Assembly: GCA_964624065.1 (NCBI GenBank) | Contig: CAZUWF010000003.1 | Coordinates: 1 to 64,000 of the forward strand | Length of the DNA: 64,000 bases | Origin: UBA7960 sp964624065 | GTDB taxonomy: Bacteria; Bacteroidota; Bacteroidia; Bacteroidales; UBA7960 | Direction: 5' to 3' | In this document: one piece after another, positions 44,407-52,922 of the stretch | Layout: each line of letters opens with the position of its first letter | Numbering within the stretch: position 1 is the first letter of the stretch | The notes under the pieces: generated by a model | Databases searched by the model: none | The model's input: the letters and a program-made list of their open reading frames with translations, nothing else | Told to the model about the DNA's origin: nothing | Translations under genes and position numbers: made by a program

Positions 44407-44836
44407 GTTTTGCGGGTTTTTACACCTTGAGCTGGTGGTTATGTTTTTATACTGGTAAAAATCTTTGCAAAAAAGGCTTGATGCTTTTAAGTTTTGAAGC
44501 AAGCCCAATGGCAAACCAAATGTTACACGATAGTTCATTTTTTTACATTGGTTTTCTAAAACCGCAAATTTTGAGGGCTTTTTTTCAGGTATGCTGCTTA
44601 TGAATACGTCAAGATTAGCAAAAACGTACTATTCGCAATATTTTTCGCCAAGATGAACTTTGAACTTCTTTTGATGCTCGGAAGGTATACCTTCTTCATT
44701 TAATGATTATTTTGAAGTAAATAAACTGGTTCTTCCAAATTATTTCAGGGCATCTTGCCGCCTTCATACAAGCCCCAACTACAAGGATAGATTTCCTTCT
44801 CTATCAACATTTGTTTAATTTGTGTTTGACGTTTTC
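44407..44836. other. Intergenic stretch, no gene recognised
   Basis: 430 bp between the WecB-like gene and ugd. A minus-strand frame near 44590-44700 reads LNEEGIPSEHQKKFKVHLGE before a stop, but I cannot match it to a family. No promoter pair or terminator is convincing. Confidence 0.4.
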
Positions 44837-45934
44837 TTAGTCTAGCAAGAACTGCGCTATTGCCTCGGCTATTCTCTTTGCCGTTTTGCCGTCCCACAAT
44901 TCTGGAGTTCTACCTGGCTTGGTTGTTCCGTTGAGGATGTCGGTGGCGGTTTTTTCAATTTTATCACGATCTGTACCAACGAAATGGTTGGTTCCCACAT
45001 CGAAGGTAACCGGTCTCTCGGTGTTCCTTCTAATGGTAATGCACTGAACTCCTAAGTAAGTTGTTTCGTACTGAATACCTCCACTGTCTGTCAAAACAAG
45101 TTCTGCTTGGCGAAGCAAAGCCAAGAAGTCATAGTAGTTTGTTGGGTCTAAAAGCAAAATGTCTTGCGGAATTTTTTCTAGCAGCCCAAATTCCTTCAAA
45201 TTTTCGCGGAAGTTTTCGTAAACAATCAGGACCACTTTTCGGATTTCCGACAAATTTTTCATAAGTGCTACGATTTTGCCAAGGTTGTCGGGGTCGTCAA
45301 CATTGCTGCTGTGATCAAATGCCGCCAAAATGTAACTGCCACTTTCAAGGCCTATTTTTTTTGGAAAACGGTCTGTCTCAAGTTCCTCGTAGTAGTCTTC
45401 CAACACGTCGGCCCCAATATTTCCAACAAAAAAAATCTTACTCTCCTCAATTCCCTCGTCGCGAAGGTTTCGCATACCGCTATGCTCGGACACAAAAAGG
45501 AGGCTCGAAACCGTATCTGTAACTATGCGATTTATTTCTTCGGTTTGAGAATTGTCAAAACTTCTCAAACCAGCTTCAATGTGAGCTATGGGCGTTCCGA
45601 GTTTGGAAGCAACAATTGCCGCGGCCAATGAAGCATTGGCATCGCCAGGCACCACCACAAGATCGGGTTTTTCGGCAATCAGAACCTTTTCAAACTCAAT
45701 CATTATTCTGGCAGTTTGCTCGGTATTGCTGCCGCCCGCCACTCCCAAAAAAAAGTGTGGACGCGGTACGTCCAATCCCTCGAAAAAGCCGCCAGGCAAA
45801 TCTTCGTCAAAGGGCAAGCCAGTATGGCAAATAAGGTGTTTTATCTCCTTTCGGTATTTTTTCAAAGCCTTGCCAAGGGCCGCAATTTTCATTAAAGAAG
45901 GCCGTGGTCCGAAAACCGAGAGCACTTTTTTCAT
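44837..45934 (-). CDS. WecB-family UDP-GlcNAc 2-epimerase, divergent
   Basis: The protein has the two-domain fold of non-hydrolysing 2-epimerases: GPRPSLMKIAALGKAL (usual GTRPEAIK), VVPGDANASLAAA, AHIEAGLRSFDNSQTEEINR and LTDSGGIQYETTYLG. The catalytic Asp and both Glu positions are kept. The AHRREN block that supplies His213 in E. coli WecB reads AFDHSSNV, so the His falls one position later and the following Arg is lost. It may still make UDP-ManNAc or act on another UDP sugar. It is the first gene of the polysaccharide locus in transcription order, 365 residues. Confidence 0.82.
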   Translation of the reverse strand: MKKVLSVFGPRPSLMKIAALGKALKKYRKEIKHLICHTGLPFDEDLPGGFFEGLDVPRPHFFLGVAGGSNTEQTARIMIEFEKVLIAEKPDLVVVPGDANASLAAAIVASKLGTPIAHIEAGLRSFDNSQTEEINRIVTDTVSSLLFVSEHSGMRNLRDEGIEESKIFFVGNIGADVLEDYYEELETDRFPKKIGLESGSYILAAFDHSSNVDDPDNLGKIVALMKNLSEIRKVVLIVYENFRENLKEFGLLEKIPQDILLLDPTNYYDFLALLRQAELVLTDSGGIQYETTYLGVQCITIRRNTERPVTFDVGTNHFVGTDRDKIEKTATDILNGTTKPGRTPELWDGKTAKRIAEAIAQFLLD

Positions 45935-46000
45935 TTTTCTTGAATATTATTTGATCATCCACCTATCATTTTTTTCAGGTTGTCAATTTTCAATTCAAAG

Positions 46001-47941
46001 CTACTTGGTTATTATCCTGCTTAGTTCCCGGGCAAAAAGCACGTGCTTTGCCTTTAGCTTCTTGTACTCGTCAAGCAGGCTAATAATTTCATTTTCAGAA
46101 TCGGAGTTTTTGAGCTTTTCCAGGGTTTTTTCCATCATCTTCTCAACTTGCCGCATCTTAAAACAATTAACCGACTCAAAAACACTATCTTTCAAAATGT
46201 CTTCCTCTTCCTTGACCGAAATCCGATGTTTGACCTCCCAATTGGGGCTGAGCGAGTAATTTGTAGTAATCAGGTTTATGGCCAGCTTGCAAATATCGGG
46301 GTCGGAGTGAGTGGTAAATTCTGATTGGTGCGGCGGGGTGTCACTTTCGCGATGGCGGGCAAAAATATCGTATATGGCCTGGCAATGAGCGTTTTCGAAA
46401 GATATGTTGTCATCTCTAAAGTCATCAACAATAAAATCCAGGACCTTTATGGGAAAAAATCCTTTCTCGCCATTGTCATCAATTCCTTCCACCTGTATCT
46501 CTTTCTCGGCAAACTGCAATAGCAATCTTATGATTTCCTTCTCTTGGTGGTGGTTGGTATAAATTGGTTGTTGTTCGATGTACGGTGCCTTCTCGGAAGT
46601 GGGATCTGGTTGTTCTACGCCGGTTTTTTTTGTTTTTAAAAGTTTAACCCTTAGAGTGTTGACCTCGTTTGAAAGCATATTTTCGTCAACCTGCAACATT
46701 TCGCTGCACCTCTTGGTGTACAGGGCCCGTGCAATGGAATCGGGCACTATGGCAATCGTGCGGGCTGTCTCCTTTATATGGCCTGCCATTTTTATAGGAT
46801 CCCGGCCCGACTCTGACATCATAAGGTTGGTTTTGAATGAAATGAAGTCGGTGGTGTTTTTGTTCACGAACTCCATCACTTCATCGGGCCTGTACTTGCG
46901 AGCATAAGAATCCGGGTCCTCGCCATCGGGAAACAGTACCAATCTAACATCCAATCCCTCCTCTAGCACCAGTTCGATACCTCGGTAGGCTGCTTTTATG
47001 CCAGCCGGATCGCCGTCGAATAGAAGGGTGATGTTGTTAGAAAACCTTTTCAATAGCCTCACCTGTTCGACCGTTAGTGCCGTGCCCGAGCTTGCTACAA
47101 CATTTTCAATACCTGCTTGGTGCAATGACATCACATCTGTGTATCCCTCTACCAGGTAGCAATTGTCCTGGCGCGTTATGGCGTTGCGGGCAAAGTACAG
47201 GCCGTATAGCACGCTGCCCTTGTGGTAAATGTCGCTCTCGGCAGAATTAATGTACTTGGGCTTGCTTGGGTGATTTCCAAGAATACGTGCACCAAAACCC
47301 AAAACCCGACCCGAAAGGCTGTGAATAGGAAAAATTACCCTGCCCCTGAAAGTGTCGTACAACTGCTGATCCCTTTCCTTTGAGAGGCTTGTTTTTAGCA
47401 AATATTCTTTCTTATAACCGTTTTTTTGAGCGTGTATCGAAAACGAATCCCAAGAATCGGTACTGTATCCCACCCCAAACTTTTGGATGGTTTCCATACC
47501 AAAACCCCTTTCTTTGAGGTACGAAAGCCCTATTGCGTTACCCTCGTTGGTTTTGTGAAGGGTATGCTCGAAGTACTTTTGGGCAAACGCCGAAAGGTTG
47601 TAAAGGCTCTCTCGCTCCTCTTGAGCTTTCTGTTCATCAATGGATTGAGGTCGATCTTCTATCTCTATCCCATACCTTTTTGCCAGAAGCTTCAGGGTAT
47701 CGGGATAACTGTAGTGCTCGTGCTTCATCAAAAATTGGGCGGCGTTACCGGCCTCTCCACACCCGAAGCACTTGAATAAACCCTTGGCCGGCGAAACAGT
47801 GAATGATGGAGTCTTTTCGTTGTGAAATGGACACAACCCCACCATATTTACTCCTCGCTTCTTGAGATTTACAAAGTCGCCCACCACCTCTTCTATCCGT
47901 GCGGCATCAAGAATCTTGCTTATGGTTTCTGGAGATATCAT
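46001..47941 (-). CDS. dnaG: DNA primase
   Basis: DnaG makes RNA primers for replication. From ATG 47941 (MISPETISKILDAARIEEVV) the protein has 646 residues; the frame opens at 48010, but the added 23 residues are not conserved. The zinc ribbon is CPFHNEKTPSF and FKCFGCGEAG. The catalytic core has the TOPRIM blocks LVEGYTDVMSLHQAG and LLFDGDPAGIKAA, plus FPDGEDPDSY. The C-terminal DnaB-binding part is less conserved and ends with a coiled stretch. It diverges from rnr. Confidence 0.96.
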   Translation of the reverse strand: MISPETISKILDAARIEEVVGDFVNLKKRGVNMVGLCPFHNEKTPSFTVSPAKGLFKCFGCGEAGNAAQFLMKHEHYSYPDTLKLLAKRYGIEIEDRPQSIDEQKAQEERESLYNLSAFAQKYFEHTLHKTNEGNAIGLSYLKERGFGMETIQKFGVGYSTDSWDSFSIHAQKNGYKKEYLLKTSLSKERDQQLYDTFRGRVIFPIHSLSGRVLGFGARILGNHPSKPKYINSAESDIYHKGSVLYGLYFARNAITRQDNCYLVEGYTDVMSLHQAGIENVVASSGTALTVEQVRLLKRFSNNITLLFDGDPAGIKAAYRGIELVLEEGLDVRLVLFPDGEDPDSYARKYRPDEVMEFVNKNTTDFISFKTNLMMSESGRDPIKMAGHIKETARTIAIVPDSIARALYTKRCSEMLQVDENMLSNEVNTLRVKLLKTKKTGVEQPDPTSEKAPYIEQQPIYTNHHQEKEIIRLLLQFAEKEIQVEGIDDNGEKGFFPIKVLDFIVDDFRDDNISFENAHCQAIYDIFARHRESDTPPHQSEFTTHSDPDICKLAINLITTNYSLSPNWEVKHRISVKEEEDILKDSVFESVNCFKMRQVEKMMEKTLEKLKNSDSENEIISLLDEYKKLKAKHVLFARELSRIITK

Positions 47942-48123
47942 GAACAACTTTATCGTCGCGAAATTAATGCTTTTTTGTAGAGAAAAATCTTTTTTTGGGT
48001 AATTGCCCAATAGGGTAGGTTCAAGTTTTGCTGTTGGTGTTCGTTAATAATTATACCAAGCCCTATTTGCCCTTAAAGAAAATTATCAGCTATTATCGGT
48101 GTCATTTATCCAAAAATCAATAT

Positions 48124-48131
48124 TAAATTTG
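48124..48131 (+). promoter_or_regulatory. Bacteroidota -7 box TAAATTTG before rnr
   Basis: TAAATTTG at 48124-48131 matches TAnnTTTG and lies 50 bp before the rnr start codon, in the divergent gap with dnaG. A -33 element is not clear. Confidence 0.35.
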
Positions 48132-48181
48132 TTGGGTATGAAACAATTTTTTGGCCATCCAGAAAAAAATTTTTACTGAAA

Positions 48182-50329
48182 ATGAAAAAGCAAAACGAGG
48201 AAATAAAGTCACTTTTGAAGGATCAAGCCATTGCCCACTTCGCGGCAAACGCCAACCTGCTTTTTAATTACAGGCAGCTTGCCAAGGCAATTGGGGCGGA
48301 TGATGCCGAAACCAAGAAATTCATACAAGGGGTAATGAATTTACTTACCAAAGAAAAAGTTTTGGTGGAAGCATATAAGGGCAAGTTCAAATTAAGCCCC
48401 ACCTTCAAGGAAAGGCAGAAAAAACAAAGTCCTTTCATTACCGGACGTGTTGATATGAAGCAAACACGAAAAGCTTACGTAATAACCGATGACCTTTTGG
48501 AAGATGTGAGGATTTCTTCCGAGCATACGGCACAAGCAATTCACGAAGACTTGGTTAAGGTGAGGTTGTTTCCAAAACGCAAGGACAGGAAAGTGGAAGG
48601 CGAAATTGTGGAAATAATTGAAAGAAAGAATAAAACCTGGGTTGGGGTGATACAAATTCAAAAAAATCATGGTTTCGTTGTGGCAGATAGCACCAACATG
48701 CCCTTTGACATTTTTGTTACTGCCGAAAACCTCAACCATGCAAAGGACGGTCAAAAAGTGATAGCAGAAATTACCGATTGGCACAAGCGTGAGAAAAATC
48801 CGCGCGGAAAGATAGTAGAAGTACTCGGAAATCCGGGTGAAAACGAGGTGGAAATGCACGCTATTCTTATTCAATACAACTTGCCATACAAGTTCGACCA
48901 AATTGTTGAAAAGGAGGCAGAAAGGATCCCAACAAACATTTTGGAGGAAGAAATAGCCCGTCGCGAAGACTTCAGGCAAACGCTAACATTTACAATTGAC
49001 CCTTATGATGCAAAGGACCTCGATGATGCCATCTCTTTCAAGAAGCTAAATGAAAACCTATACGAAGTAGGGGTGCACATTGCAGATGTTACTCACTACA
49101 TAAGGCCAAACTCCATTATAGAGGAAGAGGCAGTTAAAAGAGCAACCAGCATTTATCTTGTTGACAGGGTGGTTCCAATGCTTCCCGAAGTATTGTCAAA
49201 CAATGTTTGCTCCCTAAACCCAAATACCGACAAGCTGTGCTATTCTGTAATTTTCAACATTACCGAAAACGGTAAAATTGTCAAGTCAAGGCTGGCAAAA
49301 ACCATAATCAATTCTAATCACAGGTTTAGTTACGAGGAAGCGCAAAAAATCATTGATGAAGGCCAGGGTATTTACTCCGAAGCAATACTTACCCTTGACC
49401 AAATGGCCAAGTCAATTCGCCAAAGAAGGATGGGCAATGGTGCGATAGCTTTTGATAAGGTTGAGGTAAAATTTCACATTGACCAGAACGGAAAGCCAAC
49501 CGGTGTTTACCTCAAAGAACAAAAGGAGGCTAACAACCTCATTGAAGAGTTTATGCTTTTGGCAAACAAGATGGTGGCCGAAAAAATTGGAAAAAATGCC
49601 AAGGAAAAGGTTCAAAAAACCTTTGTTTACAGGATACACGACATTCCTAATCCTGAAAAACTAAGCCAACTATCGGAATTCGTTTCAAAACTTGGCTACC
49701 GGCTCAAAACCGATTCGAGGAAGAATATTTCTAACTCGCTCAACAAACTATTGGAAGATACCAAGGGAAAAGGTGAGGAAAATATGATAGAAACCCTAAC
49801 CCTTAGATCTATGGCAAAGGCAGAATACTCTACCAAAAACATTGGGCACTACGGGTTGGCCTTCGATTATTACAGCCATTTTACTTCCCCAATTCGCCGA
49901 TACCCGGATATGATGGCTCACAGGCTCCTATTCGATTACAGCAACGGAAAATCTTCTGCTAACCCGCAGAAATACGAAGAACTTTGCATACACTCCTCCG
50001 ATATGGAGCGTAAGGCCCAACAGGCAGAAAGAGATTCCATAAAACTCAAACAGGTAGAATTTATGGCAGACAAAATTGGTGAGGAATTTGAAGGGCTAAT
50101 ATCGGGAGTGAGTAAATGGGGCCTGTTTGTAGAAATTAAAGAAAATAAAATTGAAGGGCTTGTTAGGATGTCAGACCTGAACGATGATTATTACTACCTC
50201 GACGAAGAGCACTTCCAAATAATAGGCTACAACAAAAGGGTAATATTTAAGCTGGGTGACTCTATCAAAATTAAAATTAAAAGCACCGACATAATGAAGA
50301 AGCAATTGAACTTTGAATTGGCAGGTTGA
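48182..50329 (+). CDS. rnr: Ribonuclease R
   Basis: A processive 3'-5' exoribonuclease that degrades structured RNA. The 715 residues show an N-terminal winged helix (about 1-75), two cold-shock-like domains (about 80-230), and the RNB catalytic domain from about 265. That domain has the metal-binding DPYDAKDLDDAIS and ADVTHYIRPNS, the FTSPIRRYPDMMAHRLL signature, and a C-terminal S1 domain from about 635 (EFEGLISGVSKWGLFVEI). It is the only long + strand housekeeping gene here after meaB. An AT-rich region follows. Confidence 0.97.
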   Translation: MKKQNEEIKSLLKDQAIAHFAANANLLFNYRQLAKAIGADDAETKKFIQGVMNLLTKEKVLVEAYKGKFKLSPTFKERQKKQSPFITGRVDMKQTRKAYVITDDLLEDVRISSEHTAQAIHEDLVKVRLFPKRKDRKVEGEIVEIIERKNKTWVGVIQIQKNHGFVVADSTNMPFDIFVTAENLNHAKDGQKVIAEITDWHKREKNPRGKIVEVLGNPGENEVEMHAILIQYNLPYKFDQIVEKEAERIPTNILEEEIARREDFRQTLTFTIDPYDAKDLDDAISFKKLNENLYEVGVHIADVTHYIRPNSIIEEEAVKRATSIYLVDRVVPMLPEVLSNNVCSLNPNTDKLCYSVIFNITENGKIVKSRLAKTIINSNHRFSYEEAQKIIDEGQGIYSEAILTLDQMAKSIRQRRMGNGAIAFDKVEVKFHIDQNGKPTGVYLKEQKEANNLIEEFMLLANKMVAEKIGKNAKEKVQKTFVYRIHDIPNPEKLSQLSEFVSKLGYRLKTDSRKNISNSLNKLLEDTKGKGEENMIETLTLRSMAKAEYSTKNIGHYGLAFDYYSHFTSPIRRYPDMMAHRLLFDYSNGKSSANPQKYEELCIHSSDMERKAQQAERDSIKLKQVEFMADKIGEEFEGLISGVSKWGLFVEIKENKIEGLVRMSDLNDDYYYLDEEHFQIIGYNKRVIFKLGDSIKIKIKSTDIMKKQLNFELAG

Positions 50330-50811
50330 AAGGATGAGGTGGTAACCCAGTTTTTTTTAACACTAATGATAATAATAATTTTTTTTTTAAAAATTAAAAA
50401 TTAAAAAACAGCATCATCAGCACTGTTAATAATGTTGAAAGAAAGTTGATTAACCAAATTATGAACTATTGTTATAAACAAATTACTAACAATATTTCTA
50501 TGATTAAAACATAAAAAATCAGATATTGGCATACTTATCAACAATTTTATGAAATACAATTTTGTTGATAACTAGTAACAATTTATATGGACCAAGATTT
50601 GGGTTTTTCTGTCAGCAAGTTGTTAATAATTTTGCGACAAAAAAAGTGATAAAACTTTTGTTTTTTAAAAACAATTCTTATGCAAATGGATCTTAAAAAT
50701 CCACCACTTTTTTTTCACAATTTTTCAAAAAGATGTAAACAAGTTACTAACAATTTTTCATGCAAATTATACTTCTAAACAATTTTTTTGGGGGTTTGAT
50801 GAAATAAAAAT
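50330..50811. other. AT-rich region with a cluster of DnaA-box-like nonamers (candidate origin-like element)
   Basis: Seven sites close to TTATnnACA lie within about 330 bp: TTATTAACA on the minus strand at 50424-50432 and 50621-50629, TTATCAACA at 50535-50543 (+) and 50563-50571 (-), TTATAAACA at 50472-50480, and TTACTAACA at 50483-50491 and 50744-50752. An A/T run at 50345-50410 could serve for unwinding. The region lies between convergent genes and next to rnr and dnaG. No dnaA or dnaN gene is in the window, so an origin is only a candidate reading. Confidence 0.35.
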
Positions 50812-50838
50812 GGCGGGTGGTACCATGTACCATCCGCC
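50812..50838 (-). terminator. Rho-independent terminator of the methylmalonyl-CoA decarboxylase operon
   Basis: Arms 50812-50823 (GGCGGGTGGTAC) and 50827-50838 (GTACCATCCGCC) pair over 12 bp with one G-T and a 3-base loop. Read on the minus strand, the stem is followed by ATTTTTATTT. It begins 19 bp after the stop codon of the beta-subunit gene. Confidence 0.88.
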
Positions 50839-50857
50839 TTCCATTGAAAATCATTTT

Positions 50858-52033
50858 TTACGAAAGGAAGCTCAGCAATATTCCCGCGGCAATTGCACTG
50901 CCAATTACTCCCGAAACGTTTGCCGCCATCGCGTGCATGAGTAGGTGATTCGTTCTGTCGTATTCAAGGCCAATGTGCTGCGATACTCTTGCACTATCCG
51001 GTACTGCCGAAACTCCGGCATTTCCAATCAGGGGATTAATCCTGTCTCCCTCCTTCGAAAAGATGTTCATTACCTTGGCAAAGAAAACACCAGCAAAAGT
51101 TGCAAAAATAAAGGCAAGTGCCCCAAGTCCAAAAATCATAACCGATTCCTTTGTCAAGAATACTGTTGCCTGGGTCGATGCCCCAACTGTAAGGCCGAGG
51201 AATATAGTAACTATGTCAATTAGCGAGCCACGTGCTGTTTTTGCCAATCTATCTGTTACACCGCTTTCTTTTAGGAGGTTTCCAAAGAAAAGCATCCCAA
51301 GCAATGGTAAGGCAGATGGCATCAAAAATGTTGTGAGCAACATACCTGCAATAGGAAAAATGATTTTCTCTTGCTTGGGGACAGCCCTGGGAGGCTTCAT
51401 CCGTATCAATCGTTCCTTTGGGGTAGTGAGCAAACGCATGATGGGAGGCTGAATTACCGGAACCAAAGCCATGTACGAGTAAGCTGCAATTGCAATGGGC
51501 CCGATAAATTCTGGTGCCAGTTTTGATGAAAGAAAAATAGCCGTGGGGCCATCAGCACCACCGATTATTGCGATTGCCCCAGATTCTTTTGGCGAGAAAC
51601 CTATTGCAAGCGAAAGCGCGTAGGCAGCAAATATCCCAAATTGTGCTGCAGCCCCCAGCAAAACCAATCGGGGTTTTGATAGCAATGACGAAAAATCTGT
51701 CATAGCCCCTATACCAAGGAATATTATGGGCGGATAAATACCCTTCAATACTCCGAAATACAAGTAGTTTAGAACACTCCCTTCTTCGTAAATTCCAACC
51801 TGCAATCCAGAATTTTCGGCAAACGGAACATTGCCCAAGATTATGCCAAACCCGATTGGGATTAACAACAATGGCTCGTAATGTTTTATAATTGCAAGGC
51901 TTATGAAAAATATGCCAACGGCAATCATTAATACGTGGCCAAAAGTTATGTTTCCAAAAGCAGTGTATTTCAGGAACTCACCTAATTGGTTTACGATAAA
52001 TTCAAAAGTTGTATTATCCATGGCATTACCCAA
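50858..52033 (-). CDS. mmdB: Sodium-translocating decarboxylase beta subunit (OadB/MmdB family)
   Basis: The integral membrane subunit that decarboxylates the carboxybiotin and exports sodium. The 391 residues have about ten hydrophobic helices. The signature IIGGADGPTAIFLSSKLAPE with its conserved Asp is present, then AYSYMALVPVIQPPIMRLLTTPKER and the second repeat NAGVSAVPDSARVSQ. The first Met at 52033 overlaps the biotin carrier gene by 8 bp; a Met at 52021 is also possible. It is the last gene of the operon and is followed by a strong terminator. Confidence 0.93.
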   Translation of the reverse strand: MGNAMDNTTFEFIVNQLGEFLKYTAFGNITFGHVLMIAVGIFFISLAIIKHYEPLLLIPIGFGIILGNVPFAENSGLQVGIYEEGSVLNYLYFGVLKGIYPPIIFLGIGAMTDFSSLLSKPRLVLLGAAAQFGIFAAYALSLAIGFSPKESGAIAIIGGADGPTAIFLSSKLAPEFIGPIAIAAYSYMALVPVIQPPIMRLLTTPKERLIRMKPPRAVPKQEKIIFPIAGMLLTTFLMPSALPLLGMLFFGNLLKESGVTDRLAKTARGSLIDIVTIFLGLTVGASTQATVFLTKESVMIFGLGALAFIFATFAGVFFAKVMNIFSKEGDRINPLIGNAGVSAVPDSARVSQHIGLEYDRTNHLLMHAMAANVSGVIGSAIAAGILLSFLS

Positions 52034-52442
52034 TTACAATCATAACGTCGCCCTCCATAACAGATTGACCAAGCGACACCTCTATTGAAAGAACTTTTCC
52101 CTCAAGCTCGCTATCAATGTTGTTTTCCATTTTCATTGCCTCGAGCACCATTAATTTTTGGCCCACCTTAACGTTGTCCCCTACCTTAACCAAAATTGAG
52201 AGTATGGTTCCCGGCAATGGGGATTTAATAGTTCCGCCTCCTTGCTGGGCTTTGATTTCGGATTCGGGCTGCACAATTGGCGCCGACCTTACAAGGGTCG
52301 GCGTTTTTACAGTCTGGATGGCTTTATCAACCTCTACCTTGTACAATGATCCGTTTACGTCAATGTCTATAATGTTGTCTTCAACCTTTTTTATGTTTAC
52401 TTCATACACGTTTCCGTGAATTGTGAACTTGTACTTTTTCAT
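52026..52442 (-). CDS. mmdC: Biotin carboxyl carrier protein of the decarboxylase
   Basis: The swinging-arm subunit carries carboxybiotin between the carboxyltransferase and the membrane subunit. The biotin-accepting lysine is residue 104 in EAMKMEN, placed as usual about 35 residues from the C-terminus. The lipoyl/biotinyl domain covers 70-138, and the linker at 42-70 is rich in Pro, Ala and Gln. The N-terminal 1-40 (YKFTIHGNVYEV) is a small beta domain typical of these gamma/BCCP subunits. It overlaps mmdB by 8 bp. Confidence 0.93.
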   Translation of the reverse strand: MKKYKFTIHGNVYEVNIKKVEDNIIDIDVNGSLYKVEVDKAIQTVKTPTLVRSAPIVQPESEIKAQQGGGTIKSPLPGTILSILVKVGDNVKVGQKLMVLEAMKMENNIDSELEGKVLSIEVSLGQSVMEGDVMIVIG

Positions 52443-52482
52443 TTATAGTTGGATTTTGCTTTTGAAATAGTGAAGATAATAA

Positions 52483-52914
52483 CTAACGAGCCAATGGATT
52501 CCTCACGCCATATATCTTGGAGCTCCAGGGAGAATAAGTTCTGGATACCTTTTTTATGGTTAGCACGGTGTCTTCAAAATCGTGAAGTTCAGAGCGGTAC
52601 AAATAAATTGCCGTAGCTATTGCAGCATTCACTTCGGCCGAAAGTTCCTCGGTTTCAGCTCCTTGTACGGGATTTTCTTTGGCATACTTTTTACCGTGCT
52701 TTAAAAGGTTTTTAACATGCTGTCTATATGAAAATGTGAATAATTTGGGTGTTTTGGAAAAAATTAAGTATAGCAACATCAAAACCAAAAACACGATGGT
52801 CATACCAATCACCGCCATTATTATTCCGTAGGGATCTTTTTGAGTGAAAAGATCGGTGGCACTTCGTGCGGCCGTGGCAACCTGGGGTGTCAAAATGTAT
52901 AAGCTCATTTTCAA
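52483..52914 (-). CDS. mmdD: OadG-family small membrane subunit of the decarboxylase
   Basis: OadG or MmdD subunits hold the complex together at the membrane. One transmembrane helix is at about residues 33-53 (IIMAVIGMTIVFLVLMLLYLI in part). A cytosolic tail contains VNAAIATAIYLYRSELHDFED and ends with WSSKIYGVRNPLAR, a pattern usual in the Bacteroidota form. The 143-residue length fits. It starts 8 bp after mmdA. Confidence 0.85.
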   Translation of the reverse strand: MKMSLYILTPQVATAARSATDLFTQKDPYGIIMAVIGMTIVFLVLMLLYLIFSKTPKLFTFSYRQHVKNLLKHGKKYAKENPVQGAETEELSAEVNAAIATAIYLYRSELHDFEDTVLTIKKVSRTYSPWSSKIYGVRNPLAR

Positions 52915-52922
52915 TAGTTTTT

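Noticed and set aside
48392..48979. 195-codon minus-strand frame inside rnr
   Set aside because: It is a shadow of the rnr coding strand, without domain features.
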